A DNA stretch of 56,929 bases from an uncultured Erysipelotrichaceae bacterium (GCA_949744505.1 CATJXY010000059.1:1-56929); one strand, 5' to 3'; shown: positions 9,901 to 18,525, counted from the first letter of the stretch. A program made the numbers and translations. Notes: a model not told the origin generated them from the sequence alone.

Positions 9901-10540
9901 TGCATTCTTCCGTTTAGCACGAAATATTGAATCTGAAGGTGAAATTGAAGAGTTTATTAAAGTGATTCATTTAATTTATGAACCTGTTGATAAAGAGAAA
10001 GTACCGGCAACAACAGTCATTGCCAAATATGTGGATAAAGATGGTAATTTAATTCATTTTGATCAAATTTATAATGGTCTTGTCGGGGATGAATATAAAA
10101 CTGAGCAGGTTGCGATTGACGGATATGAGCTTGTAAGAGTAGAGGGGGAAGAAAGCGGATATTTTAATGAAGAAGTACAGCTTGTTACTTATGTTTATGG
10201 TAAGCTTGGAAAAGTAGTGATTACAATTACCGATGAAGAGGGAAATGTAATTAAGGAAGTAATTATTACCGGTGTTATCGGTGAAGAAATTAAAGTAGAT
10301 GATATTGAGATTGATGGTTATGAACACATTCGTGGAGAAATCAACGGAGTATTCTCTGAGGATCAAAAAGAAGTTACATTTGTGTATAAGGATCTTAATA
10401 AGAAACAAGAAAGTACGGATAATTCCTCAGTTCCGGTAGTTAATACAGCAGATGAAAGCAATCGTTTGTTCTACTTTGGGTGGATGCTTATTTCATTTAT
10501 CACCATGATTGAATTAAAAAGAAGATTAAAAAGTCGTTAA
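6920..10540 (+). CDS. Large surface protein with lectin-like domain and twelve MucBP-type repeats
   Basis: A 1206-residue cell-surface protein. It has a signal peptide ending around TPVFAEEEE (residue 30), a very acidic Glu/Ser stretch to about residue 92, and a concanavalin/LamG-like beta domain (about 95-305). Twelve repeats of about 62 residues follow (about 313-1160). Each begins like VxARYVDEDGN, has GxxGxxYxTxxLxIxGYEL and ends like GxYxxxxQxVTYVYK, which is the MucBP (mucin-binding) pattern. The tail has VVNTADESN, a hydrophobic helix and a basic KRRLKSR end. That resembles a sorting signal, but without canonical LPxTG. GGAGG precedes the ATG. A role in adhesion to mucus or host glycans is inferred from domain content. 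Confidence 0.88.
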   Translation: MKRKLSRMSIFILSLLMMISSFSITPVFAEEEEILDDTEEITEVSEIEETENSEESSIEESELENEVEESSEDELMNISHNDEIEVYASSEDDKTPYVEYDFNNNLTDLQGHAVLTAWSSVGSDNRSNSSTSFGSDKTNGSYWQWHSNTARGGGFYIDIDKNIGDEYTIGLKFSFEVIDGSWKKIIDYKNSTSDTGFYFYTGNHLNFYNYGVNGASVTNSNQVVDMIVRRNRTTKEFEAYIVNNGTAYLDMSVSDSGDQGVPAVINGKTRLGFFFDDIATTSEATPGGKVYNLKIWDSYMDPKDVIEALKPGGTVIAHYIDEDGDEVLPDVKVSGFIGDTYEVKSQEVYGYEYLRSEGAATSGTLPDNGSITVKFIYKCLIPYTVTARYVDESGNKLCEDILYKGEEGKTYQLHQLEIEDYDFVRVEGDETGTYTKKPKLVTYVYKKEEIPPVLEESTVYASYVDEEGNQLISDAIYKGYIDNPYQTSQLTIPGYEIKQVNGSAVGVYMKDPIQVEYVYTKKETEEDLGGTVLVHYKDTQGYTISADALFEGQIGDLYAAEKKEFTKYKFDKVIGSEKGEIKQEIQVVTIVYAPLASNVLARYVDENDLTIADAEVYSGGIGHQYSTQKKEIDGYKLIKIEGNEKGVFSEHVQVVKYVYGQIGNIHVNYLDLDGKKIHESNNYTDFVGKDYKTKALDIYSYELVRVEGNEEGKYQVGDQTINYIYEKIIVGDVNVHYLDESGNKIEEDKLLFGRLNSPYQVEIPQFHGYELIKTEGNLSGNYAEKAQEVTLIYRLTMPKTVTARYVDEDGNLLCSDIVYKGNLGTLYKTSQLEIKNYDFVEVIGNVSGFFTREPQLVTYVYKKKENQVEIGKVLAKYVDVDGVELHSDLVYKGQIGNSYKTSPLTMPGYELKEVVGIEQSTFKSEEQIVTYIYEEKENVDPIGGTVLVKYETEEGITIHEDNIINGLIGDPYQVEQLELSGYTFKRMEGPFYDHAFFRLARNIESEGEIEEFIKVIHLIYEPVDKEKVPATTVIAKYVDKDGNLIHFDQIYNGLVGDEYKTEQVAIDGYELVRVEGEESGYFNEEVQLVTYVYGKLGKVVITITDEEGNVIKEVIITGVIGEEIKVDDIEIDGYEHIRGEINGVFSEDQKEVTFVYKDLNKKQESTDNSSVPVVNTADESNRLFYFGWMLISFITMIELKRRLKSR

Positions 10541-10556
10541 AGTTTTAAATTAAAAG

Positions 10557-10582
10557 AGAAGTGATCGAATCACTTCTTTTTT
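10557..10582 (+). terminator. Terminator after the MucBP surface protein
   Basis: AGAAGTGAT (10557-10565), loop CGA, ATCACTTCT (10569-10577), then a T run. A perfect nine-base-pair stem. Confidence 0.88.
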
Positions 10583-10750
10583 ATATAGTTATTTAACAAT
10601 CTTCAATGAAAATCTTAAAGAATCAAGTTTAACAACGAAATCAACTGATAGTTGGATTAAAAACAACTGAGAATTGAATTATTCAACGAATAGATGATGG
10701 AAAATCAGGCTAAGATGAAATAAAATGAGAGTATCAAGGAGGAATTAATT

Positions 10751-11245
10751 ATGAATACATTAGGAAATAAAATCAGTCAATATCGTAAAATGAAAGGAAT
10801 GACACAAGAAGATTTAGCAATCAAGATGAATGTTTCATCACAAGCTGTTTCAAAGTGGGAGAATGATTTGAGTATTCCCGATCTTCCGATACTCATAGAA
10901 CTTGCGGATTGTTTTCATATCTCATTGGATGAATTGGTTAGACAAAAAGAGGATTTACATCTTCCGCAAATTGTGGATGAACAACAAAGGAAACCATTGG
11001 ATCAAATGTTATTCAGAATAGTTGTTTTGAGTTCTGATGGAGATAAGGTAAAGGTGAATTTACCGATGACTTTAGTCAAGGCGGGAATTGAAATGGGGAT
11101 GAACATGCCGGAATTCAATGGTAAAGAAGTGTTGAAAAATATTGATATCGAACAAATTTTAATGTTGGTAGAAAAAGGGGTTATGGGAAAACTCGTTGAA
11201 GTAGACAGTGCTGATGGCGATCATGTGGAGATTTTTGTTGAATGA
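10751..11245 (+). CDS. Xre-family transcriptional regulator with C-terminal sensing domain
   Basis: The first 65 residues form a Cro/CI-type helix-turn-helix (MTQEDLAIKMNVSSQAVSKW, then DLPILIELADCFHISLDEL). The rest to residue 164 is a small alpha/beta domain with the phrases VKVNLPMTLVKAGIEMG and KLVEVDSADGDHVEIFVE, seen at the ends of many Firmicutes Xre regulators. AAGGAGG precedes the ATG. Its stop overlaps the start of the next gene (ATGA), which carries a free-standing copy of the same C-terminal domain, and an ABC exporter pair follows. It probably controls that exporter; the signal is unknown. Confidence 0.85.
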   Translation: MNTLGNKISQYRKMKGMTQEDLAIKMNVSSQAVSKWENDLSIPDLPILIELADCFHISLDELVRQKEDLHLPQIVDEQQRKPLDQMLFRIVVLSSDGDKVKVNLPMTLVKAGIEMGMNMPEFNGKEVLKNIDIEQILMLVEKGVMGKLVEVDSADGDHVEIFVE

Positions 11246-11493
11246 AGATATATGTACGATCAGACAACACAAATATAAAGTTTTGGATTCCCAATAGTCT
11301 TATATTTTCAGGATTGGTACGCAAACAACTTATTACTCAAATTTATAGGTCATCCAAAGGAAATATTCCTTTTCCGCCTGCTGTAATGAATACTTTGTTT
11401 CTTAATATGAAAAATATTGCGAATGAGTATAAGGGATTAAATTTAGTTGAAGTAGAATGTGCTGATGGAACTAAGGTTTTGATATGCCTTTAA
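11242..11493 (+). CDS. Small protein related to the C-terminal domain of the upstream Xre regulator
   Basis: An 83-residue protein translationally coupled to the Xre gene by an ATGA overlap. It has no DNA-binding domain. Its layout (IKFWIPNSLIFSGLVRKQLI in the first half, LVEVECADGTKVLICL at the end) mirrors the last 80 residues of the upstream regulator (VKVNLPMTLVKAGIEMG, then LVEVDSADGDHVEIFVE). It is therefore likely a stand-alone version of that domain. It could form mixed oligomers with the regulator or bind the same signal. No characterised homologue is recognised. Confidence 0.7.
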   Translation: MKIYVRSDNTNIKFWIPNSLIFSGLVRKQLITQIYRSSKGNIPFPPAVMNTLFLNMKNIANEYKGLNLVEVECADGTKVLICL

Positions 11494-11579
11494 TGAAAAC
11501 TAACCCATTGGTTGAACAAACCAGATTCAACTACTAAGTGAGTGAAAATCAAACAAAGAATAATTAAAATAGAAATAGT

Positions 11580-11599
11580 TTTAGATAGGGTTATCTAAA
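11580..11599. promoter_or_regulatory. 8-4-8 inverted repeat before the ABC exporter genes
   Basis: TTTAGATA (11580-11587) and TATCTAAA (11592-11599) are exact inverse complements, four bases apart, 20 bases before the first exporter ATG. It may be the operator of the upstream Xre regulator or a leader hairpin next to the ribosome-binding site AGAAGG. Confidence 0.45.
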
Positions 11600-11618
11600 T
11601 CTGAAAGAAGGAAAAAAT

Positions 11619-13418
11619 ATGGGGAATACAAGTGTTTTTAGTGCGCTCAAAAAGCAGTGGATTTTGATTAAGGAAGGAAAGTTTTCATATTTATATCTAT
11701 GTTATTTCATCATGGCCTGTTTCGGTGGAATCATTCCGGTTATTTCAGTTTTCTATACAAAGTTGATTGTGGAAGGGATTCAATCTTCACAAAGTAGAGA
11801 AACTCTGATTTTTAGAATTTTATTTTTGAGTTGTTGTTGCATTGTTTGTTTTGTACTCAGTAATTTAGCTTCTGCTTATGCGGATGGCATGATGATGAGT
11901 TTGCGTCAAAATGAATTTAATCGCTGTGCAAAGATGATGAGGAATGTGGATTATCATTATATTGAAGATCCTAAGTTTCAAGATAAAATTCAAGTAGGGT
12001 TTAATGCTTTACAAAGTGATGGTAGAGGATTTCAAAAAGTATATAAACTATTGGGAAGTCTTTTTACTAAAGGAATTACATTGGTATTGTTTTTTATGAT
12101 CTTAGCTGCTTTTGATGTGAAAATGTTGATTGTTTGTGTTGTGTGCACGATATTAATCAGTTTTATACGTTGTAAGGCTTCTGATTATGAACATTCCAAG
12201 GAGGAAGAGGAGGCAAAGGCGGCAAGACAAGTATATAAGTTAAATGATAACTGTTCAGATTTTGCTTATGGAAAAGATATTCGTATCTTTGATTACAAAA
12301 AACATTTATCTGGATTGATAAAAGAGAAAATCGAGAAGTTGTTTGAAGTGATATCGGATGTAGAGAACATGAAATATAAATACAGCCTGTTTGAAATCCC
12401 CATTTTCTTGATACAAGATGGGTATGCGTTATATAGGATCTTAAATGGATATTATAGTGGTAGGTTTGATTTATCGGAAGTAACACTTGCTTTGTCTGTT
12501 ATGACATTTTTAAGTAGTATAATAAAAGAATTTTCTGTGGACTTTTCTTCCATGATGACGGATTTGAAGTTAAGTTGTACTTATTTCGATATGATTGAAG
12601 ACAATTCTTTTTATACAAAGGATATAGGGAAATTAGCATTCGATCAAATTGAACCGATTGAAATAGAATTTAAGAATGTCTGGTTTCGCTATCCGAATTC
12701 TGAGAAATATATTTTAAAGGATTTCAATTTCAAAATTAAAGCGAAGGAAAAGCTTGCAATCGTAGGGACGAACGGTGCCGGAAAGACAACGATTATTAAG
12801 TTGCTTTGTGGTTTATTTGATTGTGAGCGTGGGCAAATCTTGATGAATGGAATTGATATTAAAGAATTCAGCAAGAGTGAACTTTATAAAATGTTTGGGA
12901 CTGTATTTCAGGATTTTGAAATTTTCCCTTGTTCGATTCTGGAAAATGTAATCGGAAAGGAGAAGACAGAATCATCTAGGGCAAAAGGGTTGGATGTTTT
13001 ATATCGGGTCGGATTAAAAGAAAAGATAGAGGAACTCCCTTTTGGGGCAAATACGTTATGTGTGAAAGTCGTCAATGAAGAAGGAATTGATTTATCCGGT
13101 GGACAAAAACAGAAGATTGCGATTGCCCGAGCTTTGTATAAGAATGCAAATGTTGTAATTCTAGATGAACCGACCAGTGCTTTGGATGCTTTGGCAGAAG
13201 CAGAAATCTATCAATCCTTTAATGATCTTGTTGAGAATAAAACCACTATCTATATTTCTCATCGACTTTCTTCGACAAAGTTTTGTGATCGAATTGCCTT
13301 CTTTGATCAAGATGGATTAAAGGAAGTCGGTACACATGAAGAATTAATGGCTCTTCATAAAGGATATTACCACATGTTTAAAGTTCAAGGACAGTATTAT
13401 CAAAGTGAGGTGGAGTAA
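11619..13418 (+). CDS. ABC exporter subunit (fused membrane and ATPase domains), first of a pair
   Basis: A 599-residue half-transporter. About six membrane segments occupy residues 20-310. The nucleotide-binding domain follows with Walker A GTNGAGKTT near residue 387, Q-loop in TVFQDFEIFP, signature LSGGQKQ, Walker B VVILDEPTSALD and H-loop ISHRLSS. Both catalytic residues (Walker B Glu and H-loop His) are present. The stop codon is directly followed by the ATG of the next ABC gene, so the two subunits likely form a heterodimer. There is no C39 leader-peptidase domain, so it is not a classical bacteriocin-maturing exporter. Substrate is unknown; peptide or drug export is the usual role of this type. 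Confidence 0.9.
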   Translation: MGNTSVFSALKKQWILIKEGKFSYLYLCYFIMACFGGIIPVISVFYTKLIVEGIQSSQSRETLIFRILFLSCCCIVCFVLSNLASAYADGMMMSLRQNEFNRCAKMMRNVDYHYIEDPKFQDKIQVGFNALQSDGRGFQKVYKLLGSLFTKGITLVLFFMILAAFDVKMLIVCVVCTILISFIRCKASDYEHSKEEEEAKAARQVYKLNDNCSDFAYGKDIRIFDYKKHLSGLIKEKIEKLFEVISDVENMKYKYSLFEIPIFLIQDGYALYRILNGYYSGRFDLSEVTLALSVMTFLSSIIKEFSVDFSSMMTDLKLSCTYFDMIEDNSFYTKDIGKLAFDQIEPIEIEFKNVWFRYPNSEKYILKDFNFKIKAKEKLAIVGTNGAGKTTIIKLLCGLFDCERGQILMNGIDIKEFSKSELYKMFGTVFQDFEIFPCSILENVIGKEKTESSRAKGLDVLYRVGLKEKIEELPFGANTLCVKVVNEEGIDLSGGQKQKIAIARALYKNANVVILDEPTSALDALAEAEIYQSFNDLVENKTTIYISHRLSSTKFCDRIAFFDQDGLKEVGTHEELMALHKGYYHMFKVQGQYYQSEVE

Positions 13419-15158
13419 ATGAGAACACTTTGGAAATTTATTTGGTTTGCGTATAAATCTTATCGACAATATTTTCATGTCATAATTCTATCTTCGATTA
13501 TAAAATTAGGAACTACTTTATTTTCGGCAATTACCTTATCTCTTTTTTTAGGAAGTGTTGAAAGAGGAGAAGGAGAGTCACTCAAAATACTTCTTCTTGT
13601 TTTAGTAGTCACAGCTGTTCTCTCTTACTTGAATAAAAGGATGGAAATGAAAGAGCGAATTCATCTTGAAGGGATGAATGAAACGATTAAGTTGAAGATT
13701 TCAGAGAAAATTATGTCACTTCCGTTTTCTTATTTAGAAGATTCCACAACCATGGAATTAAAAAAGAATGCAGAGATGGGGGTGAATAATATGGGAGCGA
13801 TTTGGGATCTTTGTAATAGCTTTTTTACAATTTTGACGAATATTTGTACATTATTGGGGCTTGGATTGATCATATTCAGCTTTGATCCCATGCTAATTTT
13901 ATTATTAATAATCGGAATCATTATTAATATTGTGCTGATATGTTGCCAAATGAAGGCACAAATACAGTTCTTTCAGGACCTTCTACCGATTAATTATAAG
14001 TATGGATACTATTTGAATACGATTTTAGATGAAAAGAATGGGAAAGATTTCAGATTGTATTCCAATTATGAGTTACTTTATGATCAATTTGTTTTTTTCG
14101 CTAAAGAAGTAGAAAGTTATTTCAAAAAACTGAATATCAAACAATCGTTTTATAGTTCTTTGATTTCAACGGTTCGGTATGTTCAAATGGGATTACTTTA
14201 TTCTTTGGTTGGAATAAAGGCACTTACTCAAGAGTTTACACTTTCACAGTTTTCATTGGTTGTTTCTTCTGCAATTACGTTCTCTGAATGTATTACTAAA
14301 ATTATTGAGGCAAGCGGAAGATTTATTCGAGCCGTGGAATATGTATCACCTTTAATAGAGTTATTGGAAATTGAATCAGATAAAGATGAAGGTACGGTCA
14401 TAGTTGATGAAATAGAAAGCATTACATTTGACCATGTCAGTTTCGCTTATCCGCATACAAATAAAAAAGTTTTAGATGATGTATCTTTTACGATTCATAA
14501 AAATGAGAAAATCTCTCTTGTTGGGGTGAACGGTGCCGGGAAGACAACAATCGTTAAATTGATTTGTCGTTTGTATGATCCGGATGAGGGACAGATTTTG
14601 ATTAATGGAATACCGCTTGCACAATTAAATCGTCAATCAACGATGAAACAAATCAGTACGGTTTTCCAAGATTACAAATTATTTGCGATGTCGGTAAAAG
14701 AAAATATTTCATTAAATCATTCTTTAGATGAAATCAAGAAAATTTCCAAAGAGGTAGGGATTTCTGATATTATTGAAGGATTACCGTATCAATGGGATTC
14801 CGTTTTAGTGAAAGCTTATAATGAAAGAGGGGTTGCTTTGTCCGGTGGACAATTGCAGAAGATTGCTATTACAAGAGCTTTGGCAAAACCGGCTGACCTT
14901 TTGATTTTAGATGAACCGACCAGTGCATTAGATCCTTTAGCAGAAGCAGAAGTTTATAGGAATTTTAATGAATTATCAAAAAACAGGACTTCACTCTACA
15001 TTTCACATCGAATGTCATCTTCGGTTTTCTGCGATAAAATTCTTGTTTTAGAAAATGGAAAAAATGTTGATTTTGATTCCCATGAGAATTTAATGAAAAA
15101 AACTGACAGTTTATACTATCAGTTATTCCATACACAAGCTAGAAATTATACTCTTTAA
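13419..15158 (+). CDS. ABC exporter subunit, second of a pair
   Basis: A 579-residue half-transporter similar to its upstream neighbour: an N-terminal membrane domain (about residues 15-310), then Walker A GVNGAGKTT, Q-loop TVFQDYKLFA, signature LSGGQLQ, Walker B LLILDEPTSALD and H-loop ISHRMSS. Its ATG directly abuts the previous stop with no spacer. Translation therefore probably relies on coupling, with GAGGTGGAG inside the end of the upstream gene. Both nucleotide sites look catalytically intact, unlike exporters where one site is degenerate. Operon context with an Xre regulator suggests inducible export. Confidence 0.9.
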   Translation: MRTLWKFIWFAYKSYRQYFHVIILSSIIKLGTTLFSAITLSLFLGSVERGEGESLKILLLVLVVTAVLSYLNKRMEMKERIHLEGMNETIKLKISEKIMSLPFSYLEDSTTMELKKNAEMGVNNMGAIWDLCNSFFTILTNICTLLGLGLIIFSFDPMLILLLIIGIIINIVLICCQMKAQIQFFQDLLPINYKYGYYLNTILDEKNGKDFRLYSNYELLYDQFVFFAKEVESYFKKLNIKQSFYSSLISTVRYVQMGLLYSLVGIKALTQEFTLSQFSLVVSSAITFSECITKIIEASGRFIRAVEYVSPLIELLEIESDKDEGTVIVDEIESITFDHVSFAYPHTNKKVLDDVSFTIHKNEKISLVGVNGAGKTTIVKLICRLYDPDEGQILINGIPLAQLNRQSTMKQISTVFQDYKLFAMSVKENISLNHSLDEIKKISKEVGISDIIEGLPYQWDSVLVKAYNERGVALSGGQLQKIAITRALAKPADLLILDEPTSALDPLAEAEVYRNFNELSKNRTSLYISHRMSSSVFCDKILVLENGKNVDFDSHENLMKKTDSLYYQLFHTQARNYTL

Positions 15159-15190
15159 TTTTCACTCTATGGTAAACATAGAGATTGTCA

Positions 15191-15246
15191 AACACTCTAA
15201 ATTCTATACAGCCCCTCCAATGGACTGAGTTTTGAGTGTTTTTTTT
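15191..15246 (+). terminator. Probable terminator after the ABC exporter operon
   Basis: AACACTC (15191-15197) pairs with GAGTGTT (15234-15240), enclosing a smaller hairpin, followed by six T residues. The loop is long, so confidence is moderate. It separates convergent transcripts. Confidence 0.55.
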
Positions 15247-15265
15247 GTGAAGTTAGCTCCATGTT

Positions 15266-16144
15266 TTAGAGTGATTCAGGATATTTTTCTTTGAAAAAGT
15301 TGCAGAGTTCTATTAATAATTCGAGATGTTTATAATCTTTCCTTGCTAAAAGTCCAATAAACCATTGATATCGTGAAAAAGGAGTAGAAGAAATACTCGG
15401 AAGTTTAATTTTGTCAATTTGTAAATCAAATATAACACCTTCATTTTTTGAAATCTTGTAGAATGTTTCTATTGCCTCAGGGACACTTTCATAATTTAAA
15501 GAATATTGATTTTCTTTTAAATCTTTAACAAGCGGAGGATAGGTGTTTTCAATTTTGCCCATTCCTAAAAAAGTATAATTTAATATATCTTCAAGGTCTA
15601 ATGTCTCTTTATGAAAATGGAGCTTGTTGCAATAATCTAAGTAAACCTCTTTTTTAGCGATGGGATAGGCTAAGTATGGAGAATCTGTATCTTCAAGTTG
15701 AAAGATATAAATACAGTCAACAAGGTTTTTTTGTAATGAATCAAAGCATTCATCTAGAGTCATAAAACTTATTATGATTTTAATATCTTGATCTAATTCG
15801 AATTTTTTCAGGTCTTCTTCATTTATATCATATTGAAACGGAATCATGGAGGAGCAGATAGCTAAACGAATATCTCTTTTTTTAGAAGTTAGATCTTTCA
15901 TTTTTTGTTGAAGATCTGAAAAGTCTTGGATTAGTTTTTTTGAATTTTCCAATAAAATTTTTCCAGCTAAAGTTAACGATAAATGATTATGATTGTTTTC
16001 AAAGAGAACTACTTGCAGTTCTGTTTCCAGATTTTGTATTTGTTGGCGTAAAGCTTGTCTTGATACATAACATTCTTCTGCTGCTTTTGAAAAATTCAAA
16101 TGTTTTGCGGCTGAGACAAAATAAGTAAGTGATTTTATGTCCAT
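15266..16144 (-). CDS. LysR-family regulator, divergent from exported flavoprotein reductase
   Basis: A 292-residue LysR protein: helix-turn-helix in MDIKSLTYFVSAAKHLNFSKAAEECYVSRQALRQ, then an effector-binding domain. TTAGGAGAG precedes the ATG. It faces away from the Tat-lipoprotein flavoprotein at 16267, and the 122-base gap holds a small dyad at 16159-16173. The pairing suggests that it switches the reductase gene on when its electron acceptor is present. That pattern is common for respiratory flavoprotein reductases and is inferred here. Confidence 0.9.
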   Translation of the reverse strand: MDIKSLTYFVSAAKHLNFSKAAEECYVSRQALRQQIQNLETELQVVLFENNHNHLSLTLAGKILLENSKKLIQDFSDLQQKMKDLTSKKRDIRLAICSSMIPFQYDINEEDLKKFELDQDIKIIISFMTLDECFDSLQKNLVDCIYIFQLEDTDSPYLAYPIAKKEVYLDYCNKLHFHKETLDLEDILNYTFLGMGKIENTYPPLVKDLKENQYSLNYESVPEAIETFYKISKNEGVIFDLQIDKIKLPSISSTPFSRYQWFIGLLARKDYKHLELLIELCNFFKEKYPESL

Positions 16145-16158
16145 GGCACTCTCCTAAT

Positions 16159-16173
16159 GCAAGATTTTCTTGC
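16159..16173. promoter_or_regulatory. Dyad in LysR/flavoprotein divergent promoter region
   Basis: GCAAGA (16159-16164) and TCTTGC (16168-16173) form a perfect 6-3-6 inverted repeat between divergent genes. It is a plausible LysR contact site, close to the LysR start codon. Confidence 0.45.
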
Positions 16174-16266
16174 GTTTATGGTATGATTATAACTCCTTTT
16201 TTTAAAAACCACCAGATGTTATACTTCAATTAGCTTAAAATTTCACAAGAAGAGGAGGAAAGAATT

Positions 16267-17949
16267 ATGAAAGTTGTATCTCGTCGTGATTTTTTAAAGG
16301 GAGCAGTTGCTTCTGCTGCCGCTGTTGCTACTGCCGGATTGTTAGGTGGTTGTAGTAATGAAACATCAACAAATTGTGAACCATGCGAACCATGTGAAAC
16401 TACTTCATCAAAAGACTGGCTTGGTAAAGCACCACAAATCAATGAATCAGATTTAGTTAAGACAATTGAAGCCGATGTTGTCGTAGTCGGTGCCGGAAAC
16501 GGTGGTATGTTTGCTGCCTGTGCTGCTGTTGAAGAGGGTGCAAAAACAGTTTTGATCGAAAAGTTTGCGGAAGACTTCGGTGGATCGGGAATTCGTGATA
16601 CATTGGGAGCTTTAAACTCTAAACAACAGATTGAAAACAAGGATAATCCCGATCGTTTGGATGTAATTACAGAACTTTATCGTGTCTCAAATGGTTATGG
16701 GGATATGAGACTTTATAACACTTGGGCAGATCATTCCGGAGAAATGGTTGACTGGTTTACAGAGAGATTAGCTGAAAAGGGATGGGCGTTCAAGCATGAA
16801 ATTGACGATCATTCAAAAGATGTACGCTATCCGATATTTGATATCGGGCATACTCTTCAATTAGGGGAAAATGCATATGATCCAAACAATTCTTCCAGAG
16901 TATTAAAAGAATATGCAACAAATTTGGGGTTGGAAATCCATTATGAAACAAAAATGGAATGCTTGGTTAAGGAAAATGAGAAGGTAACAGGACTGATCGC
17001 TTCTACTGCTGAAGGAATGGTAAAGTATGTTGCAAAGAAAGGCGTTATCGTTTGTACAGGTGGATATAGCTTAAATAAAGAAATGTTGGAAGCTTTACAA
17101 CCTGAGACATTGCTTTATGATAACAACAACAGTTCTTTCCCGGGATCTACAGGAGAAGGAATCAAGGCAATGCTTTGGGCAGGAGCGAAAATGGATGATG
17201 TGCATGGGTCTGTTGTATTTGATAGAGGAGCTATTAAACCGGATGCAGTGGGAAATGAAAAAGGATATATGTTCTGGATGGGATCTCAACCTTTCTTGAA
17301 AGTTGATTTGGAAGGAAAGAGATTTACAAATGAGAGTGGATTCTACGATCATATCTTACATGATTCATTGAATCTTCCATATCACACATATTGTATGGTA
17401 TGGGATGCTGACTTTGTAGAAGATATTCGTCGTTTTGATACACATGGATGTTCAAGAATGTATCCACATGAAAATGGAACAGAGCCGGTTATGCCAATCG
17501 AATATATTGCCGGTATGGTTATTCCGCAAGCACGTGAAGACGGTTATGTAGTCAGTGCTGATACGATTGAGGAATTGGCTGAAAAATTAGGTTTACCGAA
17601 AGATAATTTTGCCGCAACAATTGATCGTTATAATGAACTTTATGATAATCAAAACGATCCGGATTATGGTAAAGAAGCTTATCGTTTATCACAAATGAGA
17701 AAAGCACCATTTGAAGGTGTACGGATGAGTGGTGGATATTTCATTAATACTTTTGATGGTGTTAAGATCAATACGGATATGAATGTATTGGACGAAAACG
17801 GAAAACCAATTGAGGGCTTGTATGCCGCAGGAGATTGCACCGGAGGATATTTTGCGACAAGCTATCCGAACTTGTTGGCCGGTGCAGCTGCCGGAAGAAC
17901 CGCAACATTCGGTCGTCTTGCCGGAAAGAATGCAGCTAAAAAAGCATAA
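16267..17949 (+). CDS. Tat-exported lipoprotein FAD-dependent reductase (fumarate/urocanate reductase superfamily)
   Basis: A 560-residue extracytoplasmic flavoprotein. The N-terminus has a twin-arginine motif SRRDFLKG, an Ala-rich core and lipobox LGGC, then a Cys-rich linker NCEPCEPCE. The FAD site starts ADVVVVGAGNGGMFAACAA, and GKRFTNES and GLYAAGDCTGGY mark the FAD_binding_2 family. The fumarate-reductase substrate motif HGxNRLGGN is replaced by FATSYPNLLAGAAAGR, so the acceptor is probably not fumarate. No FMN-binding domain is fused, so electrons must come from a separate carrier such as the FMN-lipoproteins nearby. AGAGGAGG precedes the ATG. It is regulated by the divergent LysR (inferred) and ends at a strong terminator. 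Confidence 0.88.
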   Translation: MKVVSRRDFLKGAVASAAAVATAGLLGGCSNETSTNCEPCEPCETTSSKDWLGKAPQINESDLVKTIEADVVVVGAGNGGMFAACAAVEEGAKTVLIEKFAEDFGGSGIRDTLGALNSKQQIENKDNPDRLDVITELYRVSNGYGDMRLYNTWADHSGEMVDWFTERLAEKGWAFKHEIDDHSKDVRYPIFDIGHTLQLGENAYDPNNSSRVLKEYATNLGLEIHYETKMECLVKENEKVTGLIASTAEGMVKYVAKKGVIVCTGGYSLNKEMLEALQPETLLYDNNNSSFPGSTGEGIKAMLWAGAKMDDVHGSVVFDRGAIKPDAVGNEKGYMFWMGSQPFLKVDLEGKRFTNESGFYDHILHDSLNLPYHTYCMVWDADFVEDIRRFDTHGCSRMYPHENGTEPVMPIEYIAGMVIPQAREDGYVVSADTIEELAEKLGLPKDNFAATIDRYNELYDNQNDPDYGKEAYRLSQMRKAPFEGVRMSGGYFINTFDGVKINTDMNVLDENGKPIEGLYAAGDCTGGYFATSYPNLLAGAAAGRTATFGRLAGKNAAKKA

Positions 17950-17974
17950 TTTAAATTAATTGTTACAATTTAAG

Positions 17975-18014
17975 CCACAATGAAAATAGTTAAAATTTCA
18001 TTGTGGTTTTTTTT
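17975..18014 (+). terminator. Terminator after the first flavoprotein gene
   Basis: CCACAATGAAA (17975-17985) pairs with TTTCATTGTGG (17996-18006) and is followed by eight T residues. Confidence 0.92.
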
Positions 18015-18087
18015 CGATTTTTTACATTAAAATAGTGGAGAATAGTTAAAAACTATTAAATAAATGGGTTATTTCAATTATATATAA

Positions 18088-18102
18088 TGATAATCAATAT
18101 TG
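18088..18102. promoter_or_regulatory. Fur-box-like motif, copy 1
   Basis: TGATAATCAATATTG matches the Fur-type 7-1-7 consensus TGATAATNATTATCA at 12 positions. It lies in the 379-base gap before the yaaA-recF-gyrB-gyrA genes, about 240 bases upstream of the first start. The rest of the gap holds the previous gene's terminator and AT-rich sequence with several TATAAT-like hexamers (for example 18287-18292 and 18302-18307). Confidence 0.4.
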
Positions 18103-18328
18103 ATATATAGGCTAAAACATTAAAATTATTCGGTTTATTCGGGTAGAGTAACTCATTGTGAGAAGAGGAGGAATGTTATTCCTATATACTCATTAAATTG
18201 ACGATTTGATTGATCATATATCAAGAAAACACTCAAAAATGGTGATTTAAGAGTACTTTACCCTCGTAAATATAGATGATTTATGATATAATTAGATACG
18301 GTATAATGCCTTGAAAGAGGGAAATGCG

Positions 18329-18525
18329 ATGATACAAATCAAAACAGAGTATATTACATTGGGTCAGGTTTTAAAACTGACCGATTGGATTTCCACCGGT
18401 GGTGAAGCAAAGATTGCGGTTAAGCAATTGAGTATTTTTGTTAACGGTGAGAAAGAAGATCGTCGAGGTCGTAAACTTTATCCCGGTGATAAGATTTTGA
18501 TTGAAGGAAATGAATACGAGATTGC

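Noticed and set aside
10049-10408. Minus-strand reading frame of 119 codons opposite the MucBP gene
   Set aside because: It lies entirely within the repeat region in antisense, has no ribosome-binding site and has a composition dictated by the opposite strand.
16267-17949. Assignment as fumarate reductase
   Set aside because: The conserved substrate-binding HGxNRLGGN segment is replaced, so only the superfamily and not the substrate can be stated.
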